Made by a program: the position numbers and the translations under genes. This document shows positions 39,608 to 52,311 of a stretch of 64,000 nt of DNA, piece by piece. Location: positions 1 to 64,000 of the forward strand of contig VWPU01011885.1 in the NCBI GenBank assembly GCA_013398955.1, in the 5' to 3' direction. Position 1 is the stretch's first letter, and each line of letters opens with the position of its first letter. Source of the DNA: Callaeas wilsoni (Eukaryota > Chordata > Aves > Passeriformes > Callaeidae). The notes beneath the pieces are model-generated. The model did not search any database. It was not told the origin of the DNA and saw only the letters and a list, made by a program, of their open reading frames with translations.

Positions 39608-41149
39608 CTGTCACTATGAATAATGTATTTTGAGCAGTTGAACCAAAAGAGGAAAGACCAGAAAATCAAGCAAAAAATACACAAGTGGTAGTACCAATGA
39701 AGTCTGATGCTTTATAGATTTGTATCCAAGGCATGGATTCTCTACAGCCTCTCCATCAGGTCACCAGGATAATCTCTCTTCTCTGTCAAGCTACTGACTT
39801 TCATGAAACATGTAAGACCCTATCTTACTTTCATTATTTGGTCAACCAAAAGTTATTTCCATGACAGACAGGGACATCCTGCTCTGATAAGGAAGGACTC
39901 CAAAATTAGATCAATGTTAAAATTATTGTTCTGATATTAACAATAAGCAGCACTTGGAAAATATCACAATGAAATAGTATGGCATTATTAAAATAATAAT
40001 GAAAACCACAGACTCATAACACATAAAAAGTGTTAATATGAGTCCTTATTGACAAGAAAAAAAATCAAAACAAAAAATCAATCTACCAAGAAAATGCCAC
40101 TGTCTAGCTCTTGGCAGAGTGTCAGCCCTACCCTGGAATATGATAAAAGAAAGCGAGAACTCATAGAGTGTCATAAAAGAGAAGACCAAAAATACCATAA
40201 AAGAAATCAATGCATTGGAAGATTTGAAGAGGTCAATGATCCTTTGATAGGACTTACTCGGGTTTTTTTCCTTTTTAATAGTGGCTGGATGGAATCTATA
40301 CCAGAAAAGGTTCAGGATTAATTGGGGGTTTTACTCAGAAAAGACAGTTCTTCACAGGAAAAAGAAATAAAAGCTTGAAGGAATGGCCTCTTCATTCTTA
40401 GTATAGCACAGATCTCTCCAGGTTCACAACACTCACACTCCCCCACAGCTATGGTTCCCAGTCTGTGTAATCCCTAAGTAATCAAAGCCCCTTCCATTTG
40501 TTAACTAATTGCCCTTCACACAGATTTCAGAGACTTGAGATTACAGATTCCACAGGAGGACAATGGCATAGAGTGTGGATCCACTTTAGTACACACTCTC
40601 TGAAATGTGCACATTTAGTTTGAATCACTTTCAGCAGTGACTTATCATTGGAATAGATCAAATATGTTGATATTGTCTCTAATAAAGTCTTGTGTTAGTT
40701 GGGAAACAAAGTCTTGCTGAAAGGAGCTATTTCTGGAGCCAAAAGCTGCAACAAAGGGTGCAAGTGTGGCTTGACAATGGCACAGCCTTGTAACATCACT
40801 TGGAAGGTTTGAACAGCACTCAGTCAGGCATATTGTGAGCAGCACATCCAGACACCCATTTTTCCAAGTACTGATCAGTAATAAACAGCTGGAGTTTGGG
40901 AGGAAAGTCGTATTTTCAAATCCCACAGCTGGTTCTACAGTGAACATGCTTTTTCTCTTGTAAAACACATCAGATTGACTTTAAAACTGCGGAGCTCCAC
41001 ATTTAAGGAGCACCTTATTTTTGAATGGTGCCACTGCACAAATAACGACAAGTTTCATATCCACAAAGATTTATTAGGGTGGTTCACAGCTGGTGGCGTA
41101 TGTCAATTACAAGAGCGCAAGTTACTTCTCAGGTAGAATAAAACCAGGG

Positions 41150-41245
41150 TAATGGAAGGAGGGTTGAGGGAGAAAGAAAGGGAAAGGATAGAGAGAAAGC
41201 AAAAGGGGGGAAGACAGAGAAACAGAGGGAGAGGAAGTGTGAGAG
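41150..41245 (+). repeat. Polypurine tract
   Basis: About 95 bases that are almost all A and G on the + strand (gagggagaaagaaagggaaag and similar). Confidence 0.75.
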
Positions 41246-44200
41246 TAAGGAAGGGAACAAGCTGTACATGTAGCCAGATAGGAAAACGAGCAACAGTTCT
41301 CTGGATTGTCTCTTCAGTGCAGCAGGTAGCAACACTGAAGATATCTGGAAGGATGATTTCCATCACTCTTTTCCCTTAGTACTTTCCATTGTGATCTGTT
41401 CAAAGTCCCTGTTACTTGTTTCAGTTTATGATGTTGTTAGTACCGATCGGGGCATGTTAATTGAATGCAAGTACTGCATAACCACTTTCTGTTAAGTTCA
41501 TATGCACAAGCATCATTGAATAATATTTATCCCTTCTTTAAATGATGCTATTGACCTCGCTGTGATCTGTGTTTGCTTTTTCTCTGCTATAAACAAAAAT
41601 CTGCAAAGCAAGAGGAGAGGGAAAGAGGCAAGAGGGAGAAAAGGGTGCAGCTCTCAGGCTGGTGGCAGCCACCTCCCATTAGAACTCTGCCTAACAACAA
41701 TACAGAGGTCTCTAGGATAAAGTCATGGGACCAGAGACAGCAGAATAACACATGGGGAAAATACTGCCGCAGTGACTATGGAAAAACGGGGCCCCGGCAT
41801 TTAAGAGGAGAGATTGTATCAGTAAAGCTGAGATACAAAGCAGTGCTGTGACACTGACCATCTTCAAATCAGAACAGGATTAGCAGAGAAAGGGTTGATT
41901 TTCAGTTTCTTCTGTAAGAAAGAGTCACCTAGTAGCAAGAACACAACCCTGGAATACAAATATACAACACAATATAAAGTCAACAAACAGATCTGAATCA
42001 AGTCTTTCCTTCTCTGATGACAAGAAGAAAAAAAAAGAAAGAAAATAAACTAAGCAAAAAGTCATAATAAATGAATTTGCTGGCATACATCTGTGGAGTG
42101 ATGCAGATTAAATAGTGTCTATGAGAAACAATCATTAATATTTATAAAGAAGCTCAGCAGCAGCTGCCAAAGGATGAAGGGAATGTTCAGGAATTTCAGA
42201 CTGGCAATAAAACAAGTTAGGGTTATAAGAATGGCAAATTTGCATATGAAAGCAAAATGTATCAATTTACTGAAGGTCGTCTAATATATGTTCCTCCACA
42301 GTTCCAGTATTCCTACACTGAGAGCAAGCAGATTTTTTTTTAATGAACTATTGCTATGAACTAATGAACTATTTTTTAATGAACTGAGATCTGACAGGTT
42401 TTGGTGACTTGGGAAATTAATGCTGGGAATCTTTAGTGAAGTCCTGCAAAATATATCAAGAAGTTCAACTAAAATACAATCAAAATGAGTCCAGAGACAA
42501 ATCTTTCAAAAGAAAAATTACTTAGGCAGTAAAAAAAAATGTACAAAATTGTCCCCTTTCCTACAGAACTGCTTCTTGTTACAAACACAGTTGATGAGTG
42601 CTCAGATGAGATTCCCATAAGATGTGAAGCAGGGGGAATAGTCTCCTTTATAAATTGTTCCATGCAGTGAATTTTATATGGAGAAATTTTATAAACTGAA
42701 AGTACTGGAAAGCTTTTGCTGTATGAAACACAGTGGAAAAAAATTGTTCTGGTGTGAAAGTCTTTAAAAGTCACAAAGAAAAGCAGCTGACACAAAAGCT
42801 GAAGAAGGGGTCACTTCCTCTTGCTGTCAGCAGCAGTGTGTCCATGCTAACACCTTACTACACTTGAGTCTCAGGGGTTCTTTTATTCATGAAAAATTAA
42901 TATCCATGTTTCTAAAAGGCTATAATTTTTCCTATACAAACCTTTCATTTCCATTTAAACATGTCTTAATAATAAAAAGGCACAAGTCATGCATGGGCTT
43001 TTCACCTTGGAAACAAGCTAAGAAGACTGACAGAAAAACATGCTTTTGATTAGCTTGACATTTTTCCTGCCTTACCTACTGTGCTCCTACTGTCTGCTTC
43101 AGGCACCCGTGTTCTGTCAAAGGACCATATTCTCATCTTGCTCTGTAGCTATGCTTTGCCCCCAGCATATCCCCTCTCCAGAATCAGACCTCAGCCCCCC
43201 CTGCCAGCTGCACACAACTGCATTCAGAAAGGGAAAATACTGATAAGGATATCAGAGGAAACTTCTCATTCTCCCTCAGCAGTGATGAACACTATCAAAA
43301 CTTGTATCTGAGAGGAATAATACAGGGCTCTTCTCAAATCATATTGTTTTCTGAGCTAGGGTCAACTGAAAGCTGAATTAAATGGATTAATGTTACAAGA
43401 ACTACAATAAAAAAATGAGTTGCTGTGACATGATCTCTCCTTCAGAAAGATTTCAAGGCAAGATAATTTTCATGTCTGACTAAAATGACTGGTTTGGCTG
43501 GCACAATTGTTTTTTTTTTCTGGGAGACCATGAAGAATGCCATAAATACCATAAAAAGAAATAGATGCATAACCAGGACAAATGTGCAACTAAGAGATAT
43601 TAATATAATTAAGCTTTTGTCTCCACAAGCAAATTGTAGCAGACATGGATTTTAATTGCTATAGTTTCAGGCAGATGGGATTGATTTGTCTCCCTGTAGT
43701 GCTGTATACCTGAAATACTTGAAAAAAAAAAACAAACCACTTTGCATTTCCAAGGTCCCCCGCAAACAGCACCCAGTGTCTTGACACTCAGATGGATAAA
43801 TTACTGTGTTAATGGCACAGTGACAGAGGCAAAGTAACATCTCAGATTTTGGCAGATGCAAAGTCATAAACCACGAAAATACTGATCCATCCTCGACAGG
43901 CATGAATGTGAAAACATTTGTACATCTTTTCAGGGTGAAATAAACCCAAAGAGAGATGCACTGGATCCCTTTGTTACAGATCATACGTTCCGATTGCCTT
44001 CATTTAATTTCATTTCCTCCACCTATAAGGACACTTTCAAATAAGAGCACATACATTCAGGTCAGTACATACATCCTGTCAGTATCAATGAATACTTTAT
44101 TGATAAATCCTCCTGTACCATGGAAAAATACCTACTCCAGTCTCAGTGGCTTGGAATTGACAATATTTGATCAGAAAGAATATCTCCAAAAGAGGTTACA

Positions 44201-44924
44201 ATTACTAATATCTCAACAGTTATGATTTGGCAATTTTTGGATCTAGTGAGATAGAAATGCCCTATGAAATCTTTGCTAGAGCAATAATAACTGAACTAAA
44301 TGTAAATGACAGATACATAGCTGATAACAGAAAATATTGGAAAAATAAAACAAAACAAAATAAGCATTAGTAGAGCCAGAAAATCATCAGACTGTGAATA
44401 TTTTCTTTTGAAGACTATGCCACATTTGGCTAGGTAGTGGTGAGAATAATCTCGATACAAACCGCAAAACTGAAAAGGAACCTCTCATCTGCATATAGTC
44501 ACTTACATACAATGACCAAAATTTTATTCCATTAAACTCATATACACACAGACATGAATGATAGACTACAAGATTCTTAGGGCTTCAAAATGAAATGGTT
44601 AAATGGACTAGCATATGCTAATCTGCATAATCATAATGCACACCATGACACACATATTGGTAGACAATGTAGAAGCCTGTATCTTTCCTATGCCTATAAT
44701 AGGGATTAAATTTAATGTCTGATTGCTGCTATTTTTTTCTGAGATCTCTGTGTCATTTGGCACATAGACAAACAGAGTTCAAAAGCTTACTGTTTGATGA
44801 TTAGCTTAAAGCTTGAGGTGTCACATGCCAGTCAAACTTTGCATTGAACATGGGAATTCTTCATAGACTTCCTCTATAGTATCTGTCTTTCCAGTATCCG
44901 AGCATTGTATACATATAATTGCAT

Positions 44925-45005
44925 TTTCACAGCATCCTGTTGAGATAATGTGTGTTATGAGCCCTCCTTTACAGATGTGGAGCTGAGGCACAAGGAGAAC
45001 AAGAC
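44925..45005 (+). mobile_element. Possible ancient MIR-like SINE piece
   Basis: Contains ccctcctttacagatgtgg followed by agctgaggcacaaggagaa. This order matches the conserved part of MIR-type SINEs (ttttacagatg, then aactgaggcacagagag). Short and diverged. Confidence 0.4.
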
Positions 45006-46364
45006 GAGCAATAGACACTAATTTTCAAAGCCTGGTTTGAGTTGCACATCACTTCAAAGTACTTATCCTTATGCAAAAACTTCTACCTATGAAACATACA
45101 ACACACTACTTAACCTACAGCACACAAGGAAGGACAAATATTTTTGCCTGTAAGCTTTTGATGTTATTTCAGATTATTTGAACTTAGACCTTAAAGTGTA
45201 GCAATATAAGAACTAAAACCCCGAGTTCAGCAGTGGCAAGTGAGTGTAAAGATCTGAATGCCGATCAGAAGCGCCCAAAGTAGCCTGCATTGCTGAGGAA
45301 GACATGGTCACATTGTGTACTATTTGGAGTTTCCTAACAGTCATAAATCTCTTGGCTAAATATATCCAAATATATTTTGTCCTGTGTTTCCCACTGTGTC
45401 CTAGTGGGAAATGATTAAGTAATAAATGGTTGCCAGGGAGCCATATTTTACTCCACTGCTTTCCTGCAGAACTTCCAGTGAGAGATCTCATGCATGGTCT
45501 CACCAAGGACTGTTGAGGAAGCAAGATAAGTCTACAGTGATGCATATTCCTATGTGAAGAGCCAAAGCCTTGCATTTTATCTGATTTCCTAATCCTAATT
45601 AACCACTAAGCAGCTAATCATCTACAACAATCTGCAACACTTTTTAAACCATCAATAGTTGGTGTTTATCATTATTTCAAATACTGCACACAAGAGCCTA
45701 ATGATAATAATAATAACGGTAGTCAGAAATAAAACTATAGTTATTGATTTAAATGATCGACTGCAGAACTGTAATTATACAAGTAGGCTTTTCTGCCCTT
45801 TTGGGACAAACCCTCAGGGTATAAAAAAGATCAACTTCTGTGGTATCTTACTTTTATTCTCAATAACTTCTAATGAAATCTATCTAATAAGGATGCTCAG
45901 TTCTAAAAGACTTTAGTGTTCTCCACATCAATATCTATAAGACAGGAAACATTTTCAGATTATAACTGTAGTTGCACTTTCTACTTAAATTCTGAAAAAT
46001 TATATATCATATCTATGCTGTTCATGTCCATGCCACAGGCTAATAAATAGTGCATTTTTGGGGTATTCATTGCTTTGGCCAAGCTAGAAATTTAGTCAAG
46101 CTTTAGTCATTCATTTTCTAGTTAAACGTAAGAAATTAACTTTTTCTGCCATTCAGCACCCATTCAACAGAGATATTTATGGAATGTTTTGAGGAAGATT
46201 TTTACACACATGGGAGATACTCCCATGGATATTCTACTCAAAATCAAAGAAAAATTGTTTGAGGATATAGCAGTTGAGGGCAGCTTTGGGCTGCAGTGAC
46301 CACAATATGGACCCTGAAGCAAGTGAGAATGCTAGCACAGTAACTAGTGAAAAGGTATAGGGAA

Positions 46365-46625
46365 GATGAAGCCAGACTCTTCCTGAAAGTATTCAGTCAC
46401 AGGATGAGAGGCAAGGGTCACAAGTTAAAACAAGGAAAATCCTGAATAGATAGATAGAAATATTTTTAACTCTGAAGGTAGTCAAACACTGGAAGAGATG
46501 GGCCAGGTATTTTGTGTAACCTCTGTCCTTGGTCCTGAGCAACCCAAGATAGTTTGGATCCACCCTGGGGGTGGGATGGGACCAGATGATTTCCAGAAGG
46601 CCCTTTCAACCTAAATTATTCTAAA
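46365..46625 (+). mobile_element. CR1 3' end fragment, + orientation
   Basis: Shows the CR1 tail order: cagtcacaggatgagaggcaaggg, tagtcaaacactggaagag, ggtgggatgggaccagatgat, then ccctttcaacctaaattattcta. Typical of avian CR1 3' UTRs, moderately diverged. Confidence 0.8.
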
Positions 46626-46634
46626 AACTGTGAC

Positions 46635-47015
46635 CCTGGACTTTAGGATAGTGGATTTATGCTTGTTCAGGGAAGTGTTAAAATGGTTGTCCTGGGAGGC
46701 TGTTCTCACAGGCAAAATTGCCCAGGGGAGCTGGTTTATGTCAAGAACAATTTCCATGATGTGTAAGTGCAATTCATCCTGGTTTTCAAGAAAATAGGTA
46801 GACAGAGTAAAAAACAGCTCGCCTAAACAAGAAATTCCTAAAATCCTAATTGAGATAAATAATTACCAGACTGCTGACCAGAAGAAGGCAAATGCTACAC
46901 ATATCTTAAAAAAACCTGGCAAGAAAGAGGATTTTGAGAACTATATGCTGGTCAATCTATCCATAGCTCCAGGATGATTCTAGAGCAAATTGACATGGAA
47001 GTCATTCTACATGAG
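46635..47015 (+). pseudogene. CR1 ORF2 internal fragment
   Basis: The + strand reads like the CR1 linker between endonuclease and reverse transcriptase: tcctgggaggctgttctcac, ttgcccaggggagctggttt, tggttttcaagaaaataggtagacag, aaacaagaaattcct. Then come KKANATHILKK and KKEDFENYMLVNLS, matching the start of the reverse transcriptase (KKANVTPIFKKG..EDPGNYRPVSLTS in typical copies). Frame breaks are present, so it is a dead fragment. It lies just after a CR1 3' end on the same strand and so belongs to a separate insertion or a rearranged copy. Confidence 0.75.
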
Positions 47016-47760
47016 ATAGTTTCAAATTAGCTGTGAGAGTTGAGAGGTGAAAGAAAGGAAAATTACTATTCCCTGGAAACTGAAGCACCAAGGGACTAAT
47101 GATTTCTTCATTTTTAACTTCTTAAGGGTTGTGGATGTTTAGTTCCCATCCATTTATATAGAAGCTGAGTTTAAAAACATGAACAAAAACTCTGTAAACC
47201 CTACCCTGATGGGATTCTAAAAAGTCTCCTTGAAACTGAATGTCTATTTTTTATAAGTACTTGAAGTAGCATATACATATGTGCCTATGTCTGTATCTAT
47301 CTGTGCACTCTCTGGCTTTCAACAAGCAGCCTGCTCAGCATATCTTTGCCTGAGTTGGATTTATTTGTACTGTTCTGTAGAATATCAGATAATCTATTTA
47401 CAGGACAGTGTGTAAATGTTTTGGGTAATATACAGGCTGAACAGTTTATACTTATATACTTATCCAGATACGGGCCCTGTGAACTATTCAGCTTGCTCTA
47501 CTGCCTTAATTTTCTAAATGTCTTTGTCAGCTGTTTTAGATTTGTAGGACACCACAGGCAAAATTTCCACAGCGATTTCAGAGCCAATGGTCCCTGGGAA
47601 ATTCACTCAGGTATTGCTATTGTCCAAACTGCAGGTATAGGCAGGCCCCAGATTCCACAGTCACCCATCAGCCACAGGCTCTTCTCTGACCATCCCAGAA
47701 ATACTGAATGTCAAAGCTGTACCCACTCAGCTGCTGTTCCTCACACACCTGTGCAGAAAG
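47016..47760. other. Intergenic, no gene seen
   Basis: The open frame starting at 47346 runs through unique sequence and ends inside the next LTR. It shows no protein features. Confidence 0.5.
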
Positions 47761-48344
47761 TAGACTGTAGTGGGTTGACCCTGGCTAGGCACCAAGTGCC
47801 CACTCAGTTGCTCTATCACTCCCCTCTCCTGCCGGGACAGGGGAGAATAAGCTGGAGCACGGCCAGTAGGGTGAGATAAGGCAGTTTTATTACAATATGA
47901 AGCAAAAAGCAAAGCAAGGTCTGCGCGCGCGAGCGAAAGAGAAAAAAATAAAGGATCAAGCTCTACTTCCCATGGGCAGCGATGTCCGGACCCCTCCCGG
48001 GAAGCAGGGCCTCAGCACGCGTAACGGTTGCTCCGGAGAGCAGTCAATGAAAACACACGAGTGTCCCCCCTTCCTCCTCTCTCCCTTAGCTTTTATATCT
48101 GAGCTGACGTCACATGGTATGGAATATCCCTTTGGCTAATTTGGGTCAGCTGGCCTGGCTGTATCCCCTCCCAGGATCTTGGCCACCCCCATCCTCTTCG
48201 ATGGGGGAAGGAACATCAGAGGGACAGTGCTGCCCGGCAGTAGCCAAAACACTGCCCTGTTATCAGCACCCATCCAGCTACCAGTGCAAAGCACAGCACT
48301 GTCAGGGCTGTGAGCTTTACCTTGATCAGACCCAATACATAGAC
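47761..48344 (-). mobile_element. ERVL-type solo LTR with perfect 5-bp target duplication
   Basis: The LTR itself is 47766-48339 (574 bp), inverted, with TG..CA ends (left tgtagtgggttgacc, right gacccaataca). It is flanked on both sides by tagac (47761-47765 and 48340-48344), the 5-bp duplication expected of ERVL-type integration. CpG sites are well kept (ctgcgcgcgcgagcg; gtccggacccctcccggg; cacgcgtaacggttgctccgg), pointing to a fairly young copy. It contains ttagcttttatatctgagc, which inverted gives a core promoter region. No gag, pol or env remains, so it formed by LTR-LTR recombination or an equivalent loss. Confidence 0.92.
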
Positions 48345-48845
48345 TTAAAGTAGACATAGACAAAATAGACTTGAAATCACTAGAAAGTTTGCCTTTTTGG
48401 TTGTCCAGTCTCCCAGTTTCACTCTTTCCTCTTAGTCAAGCCTACAATCCATACAAGGCATTACTGCTTGGAGTATAACTCACATCTGTTTCCACAAAAA
48501 CCCCAGTGAAGATTTCATGTAATGCTGACAGTGAAATGAAGTAAGCATCTGCATGGTGTGTGCTTAGATTAAATGAGAGAAGATAGACTAAGAAAAGATA
48601 TCTGAAAGACAGAAGACCTCTCTGGAGATGTTTTGGGCTTATCATCTAAGACTCAGGCTAAGAATTACAATGAAGACAAGAATATGGTAAAAGGCAGTCA
48701 AAAAACTAAGACAGACAAAAGAATCTGATTGTAACTAGGTTGACTTTAAGCTAGTAAATTGAAGAAACTGTGGGTGGAAGGAACAAAGAAAAATAAGTAG
48801 CAGAGGCAGCCTCATTCTCCTAAACAAACCTTGGCTGACTGAGTG
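48345..48845. other. Intergenic, no gene seen
   Basis: Unique AT-rich sequence with no recognised feature. Confidence 0.5.
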
Positions 48846-48955
48846 GGAGTGACATGATTTGGTGGACTTGGCAGTGCTAGGTTAGAGGTTGGGCTGGATG
48901 ATCTTGAAGGTATTTTGCAACAAAAAATGATTTTATGATTCTGTATAAATCACCA
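48846..48955 (+). mobile_element. CR1 3' terminal fragment
   Basis: Contains ggtggacttggcagtgctaggtt, ggttgggctggatgatcttgaagg and an end like atgattttatgattctgt. This matches the last 100 bases and the 8-bp terminal repeats of CR1. Confidence 0.8.
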
Positions 48956-50474
48956 AAGCCATTATTTTTGATGTTTAAATGAATTAAAGGTTTAAAATAC
49001 TTATCATACTTCTTTTGTTCACAATTCTATCACGAAGAAACAAAGATAAGGACAAGAAATGATCTGTCACTTGGTTCTAAAAAGGATATAGCCATCTCAG
49101 TATCACTCCTCCATTTGTAAAAATTTAGCCTACTTGTCAATCAGGGGTAAATGAGTCCACTTCCAAGGCTGTCTGCCCCCGTTACAGAAAATAAATGTTC
49201 TGTCTCTCTCTTCTGTCATGTCTTTTCTTACTGAACATTTAATCTTACCCAGACGAAAAGCTCACTTTTATCATCCAAAGTATTAACTTTCCTCACTCAG
49301 GGTTTATGTGGACCCCTCAAGGTATCATGTCTACTAATCCCTTACCCATCTTCATGTGATTTTGGGCAATTTTGAGACACCTTTTCAAAGAATTATATTC
49401 TTCTGTGTGTGTAGCAGAGAAGTAATACAGGCCAGCTTTAGATAACTATATTATTCAGCTAACTTGCCTTTGCTGTCTGAATAGTTAACAGAAGGGTGAT
49501 TTCTCTGGAGATGATCTCCAAAGAGCCAAGATTGTCTCCTGCTCTTTCTCTCTGTTGTGCCCCTAACTGCATACGAAACCTCCCAGCTAGGACTCCTGTG
49601 CCACCTCTTCCCCAGGGCTGGTGCACCCTCAGCAGCCTGATTCTCCAGCCATCCAGGCAGAGAAAGTGCTGGAGGACAGCACGGCCAATTCTCTTATTTG
49701 TGGATACAAGGACACCAGTGCAGAGGTAGGAAGGGTGAGGAGAGTGTGGTGTCCTTATCCCCCTGCCTCATCCAGATGTGTCTGGGTTCATACCTGAACT
49801 CAAGACTGGAGTCAAAACCAAGCACTCCCTGATTCAAGAGCAGAGCTGTGGCCTAAATTAGATATTGGCTTCCAAGATACATACCAAGCAGCATGAAATT
49901 GTTTGGGCCATATTCAGACATTCAGGCACAAAGAATAACTCCAGAGAGTTGAATGCTTTCACTTTATTCACTAAACTTCCAATCTAGCAGTATGCAAGTA
50001 GCAGGCCAGCAGTAGTGATGAGCTAGCTCTGAGAATGCATCCAGACAAATCATCCCATCCTGTAAAATCCTTGCTGACAAAACCCAGAAATAAATAGAAA
50101 TAGCATAAATTGCAATGTGAGAACAAAACAAACCAAAAGCCTTTATAGAGCTGAAGGATCCCTAAAAGATTTTCCACTACATTGTTGGAACTTTGCAGTA
50201 TACTAATAAATAATGCATGTAACTGTAGCTCAAATGCAAAAGTAAAGATTAAGTCATGATGAAATCCATTACGACAGGAAGCTTCTCGACAGTTTGTGAA
50301 TTGGTATAACTTGAGTGTGCTTGGGAAATATAATAAGCAAATAAGATTTTAATAAGTTAAAAATAGACTATATAAACTTCCTTAAGTTCTCCATAAGTAG
50401 GTCTTGCCTAGTTACCAAAACAGGTCTTTGAGTTAAAAATAAAATGGAAAAAGTTTATAATGTTTGCTCCTTAC
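48956..50474. other. Intergenic, no gene seen
   Basis: AT-rich unique DNA with a GC-richer patch at 49540-49760. No gene was recognised. Confidence 0.5.
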
Positions 50475-50595
50475 TCTGCAAGGCAAGCCCCTGAGCAACT
50501 TGAACTAACTAGACCTGTCCCGAGCAGGGGTTTGGACCCCATCTCTCCCAAAGGTCCTTTCTAACCTAAATAATTGTATGATTCCACGATACAAT
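50475..50595 (+). mobile_element. CR1 3' terminal fragment
   Basis: Contains ctagacctgtcccgagcagggg, tttggaccccatctc, aaaggtcctttctaacctaaat and attgtatgattc, the usual CR1 3' end in + orientation. Confidence 0.75.
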
Positions 50596-51188
50596 ACCTT
50601 TCTCATTTAAAGTCAGTACAAATCCTTGATTTTTGATGGGCATGTTCTTCATAAAGGAGCAAATGAAAAAATGAACAAATTTCTGGAGAAAATGATTACA
50701 TGTGGCAATGTAGGACTTACCCCTCAGTGATGTGCCTTTTCATTGAACCGTGGTATCTCCCTGTGGATGCATTTCCTGTGGGAGGAATATCAGGCCATTT
50801 TCTTTATTATAATATGAAGTACCTGTGTGCTAAAAATTACCAGAATCCTCAGTTCGTGCAGCTAGCATGCCACTTGGTATGACAAATTTCAAAATATGAA
50901 GGCATTATTTATGCCCAGAGGCTTTTTAATATTATTCTTCCATAAGAGATTTACGATTCAGCGATTGCCTGGTTATTAACTCCTTGCTTATTTGCATTTG
51001 AAGTCCAAGAAATTTTAGTTCATAATTCTTTTTCACACAATGCAGGTTTTAATAGCTTTTCAGAAGGACAATACGTCTAGCAGAAATATCCTTTGGAAGC
51101 TGAACTGTCTGTAACACTACAAAGGAGGCACAAAAACTGACACAGACATAGGTCTAGAGGACTTATAATGCTGTCTATATTTGCAGAG

Positions 51189-51564
51189 TTACTTTTTCAT
51201 AAATTGGTAGTCTTTCAATGAAAACTGATCANGCCCACTCATCTCTGGTCTTTTCAAGAGCTACTATGAGTTTTGGGGCATGACTACCCAGACAGTGATC
51301 TCAGATCATTTTGAAATCTGTGCATACCCAGTTCTTTTGTACTTGGTAACACATTGGGCCAACTGTTTTCTCAGAGACAGAGTCAAGCAACTAATGCATA
51401 TTTTTTAAAATAGGACATTGAAAATAATATTGAGATCAATTCAAAATAGAAAGACTCTTCCAATTTATTGAAAAATAAAATTGACTAATCATCTTGTTTA
51501 ATTTTTCAGGTGAATCCTTATTTACTTTTTCATAAATTGATAGTCTTTCAATGAAAACTGATCA
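51189..51564. repeat. 43-bp direct repeat, copies 333 bp apart
   Basis: Copies at 51189-51231 and 51522-51564 share ttactttttcataaattg, a single g/a difference, and tagtctttcaatgaaaactg with atca after it. The first copy ends directly at the undetermined base 51232. Confidence 0.9.
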
Positions 51565-52289
51565 TTTTGACATAGTACAATTTATACTTATTAGTTTGAG
51601 AAGCCTCTGCTCATTTAATTGCCATTCCATAAGATAAGTATGGCATGCTTAATGAAAATAGAGATTACATATTGGCACTTTTACTAAACACCCAGTCCCT
51701 TTCATATAGGCTGGCTTGTTAGGATATTAAAATTAGATCTGAGACAACTTTAATAGCTTCACACTCTTAAAACTTAGCAGTTTTCATTTAAGAGCACTTT
51801 ATAGAAGAACTAACATTTTTGCCATGTGATGCTTCTCAGAACAAGCCATCAACCCACTTTTACAATAGACATACAAATAAATAATTAGATTTACATGAAA
51901 GATTGCATTTGAAACCATGAAGCTAGGTTGAACTTCAAGTGCATTCACTGGTATCCTTGGACCCATTTCTATTTATTCTCTATGATTATTGTATTCACAT
52001 TTTTATTTAAATAATACTTTAAAGGCTCTTACTCCTTTCCCCCGTCTCATTTTGTTTTATCTTATCCATTTCAGTCTCACTGTTTTCATATTTAGGAAGA
52101 CAAACAGAAAGACCTCTAAGAATATATTATAACTGATTTGTATTTAAAATGGTATCTGTAAATTAATCTCTGTTCTTCAATAAACAAGCTGTTCTTTTAA
52201 AGACTTACACTTCAAAGGCTGCCTTTTCTGAAAAGACACGTATCTTGGCCTCTTTCTTTAACTACACCATTATGGGTATCTAAAATATA

Positions 52290-52311
52290 CAATATACAAT
52301 ATTGTATATTG
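52290..52311. repeat. 22-bp perfect palindrome
   Basis: The half-site caatatacaat is followed at once by its exact reverse complement, with no spacer. Purely AT-rich, so it may be chance. Confidence 0.85.

Larger units (their letters stand above)
39608..46364. other. Intergenic, no gene seen
   Basis: AT-rich unique sequence with a purine-rich tract at 41150-41245 and a possible MIR-like piece at 44925-45005. None of the short open frames resembles a protein. Confidence 0.5.

Noticed and set aside
47346..47879. 177-codon + strand frame
   Set aside because: It crosses from unique DNA into the inverted LTR at 47766, has no domain or exon signals, and so is chance.
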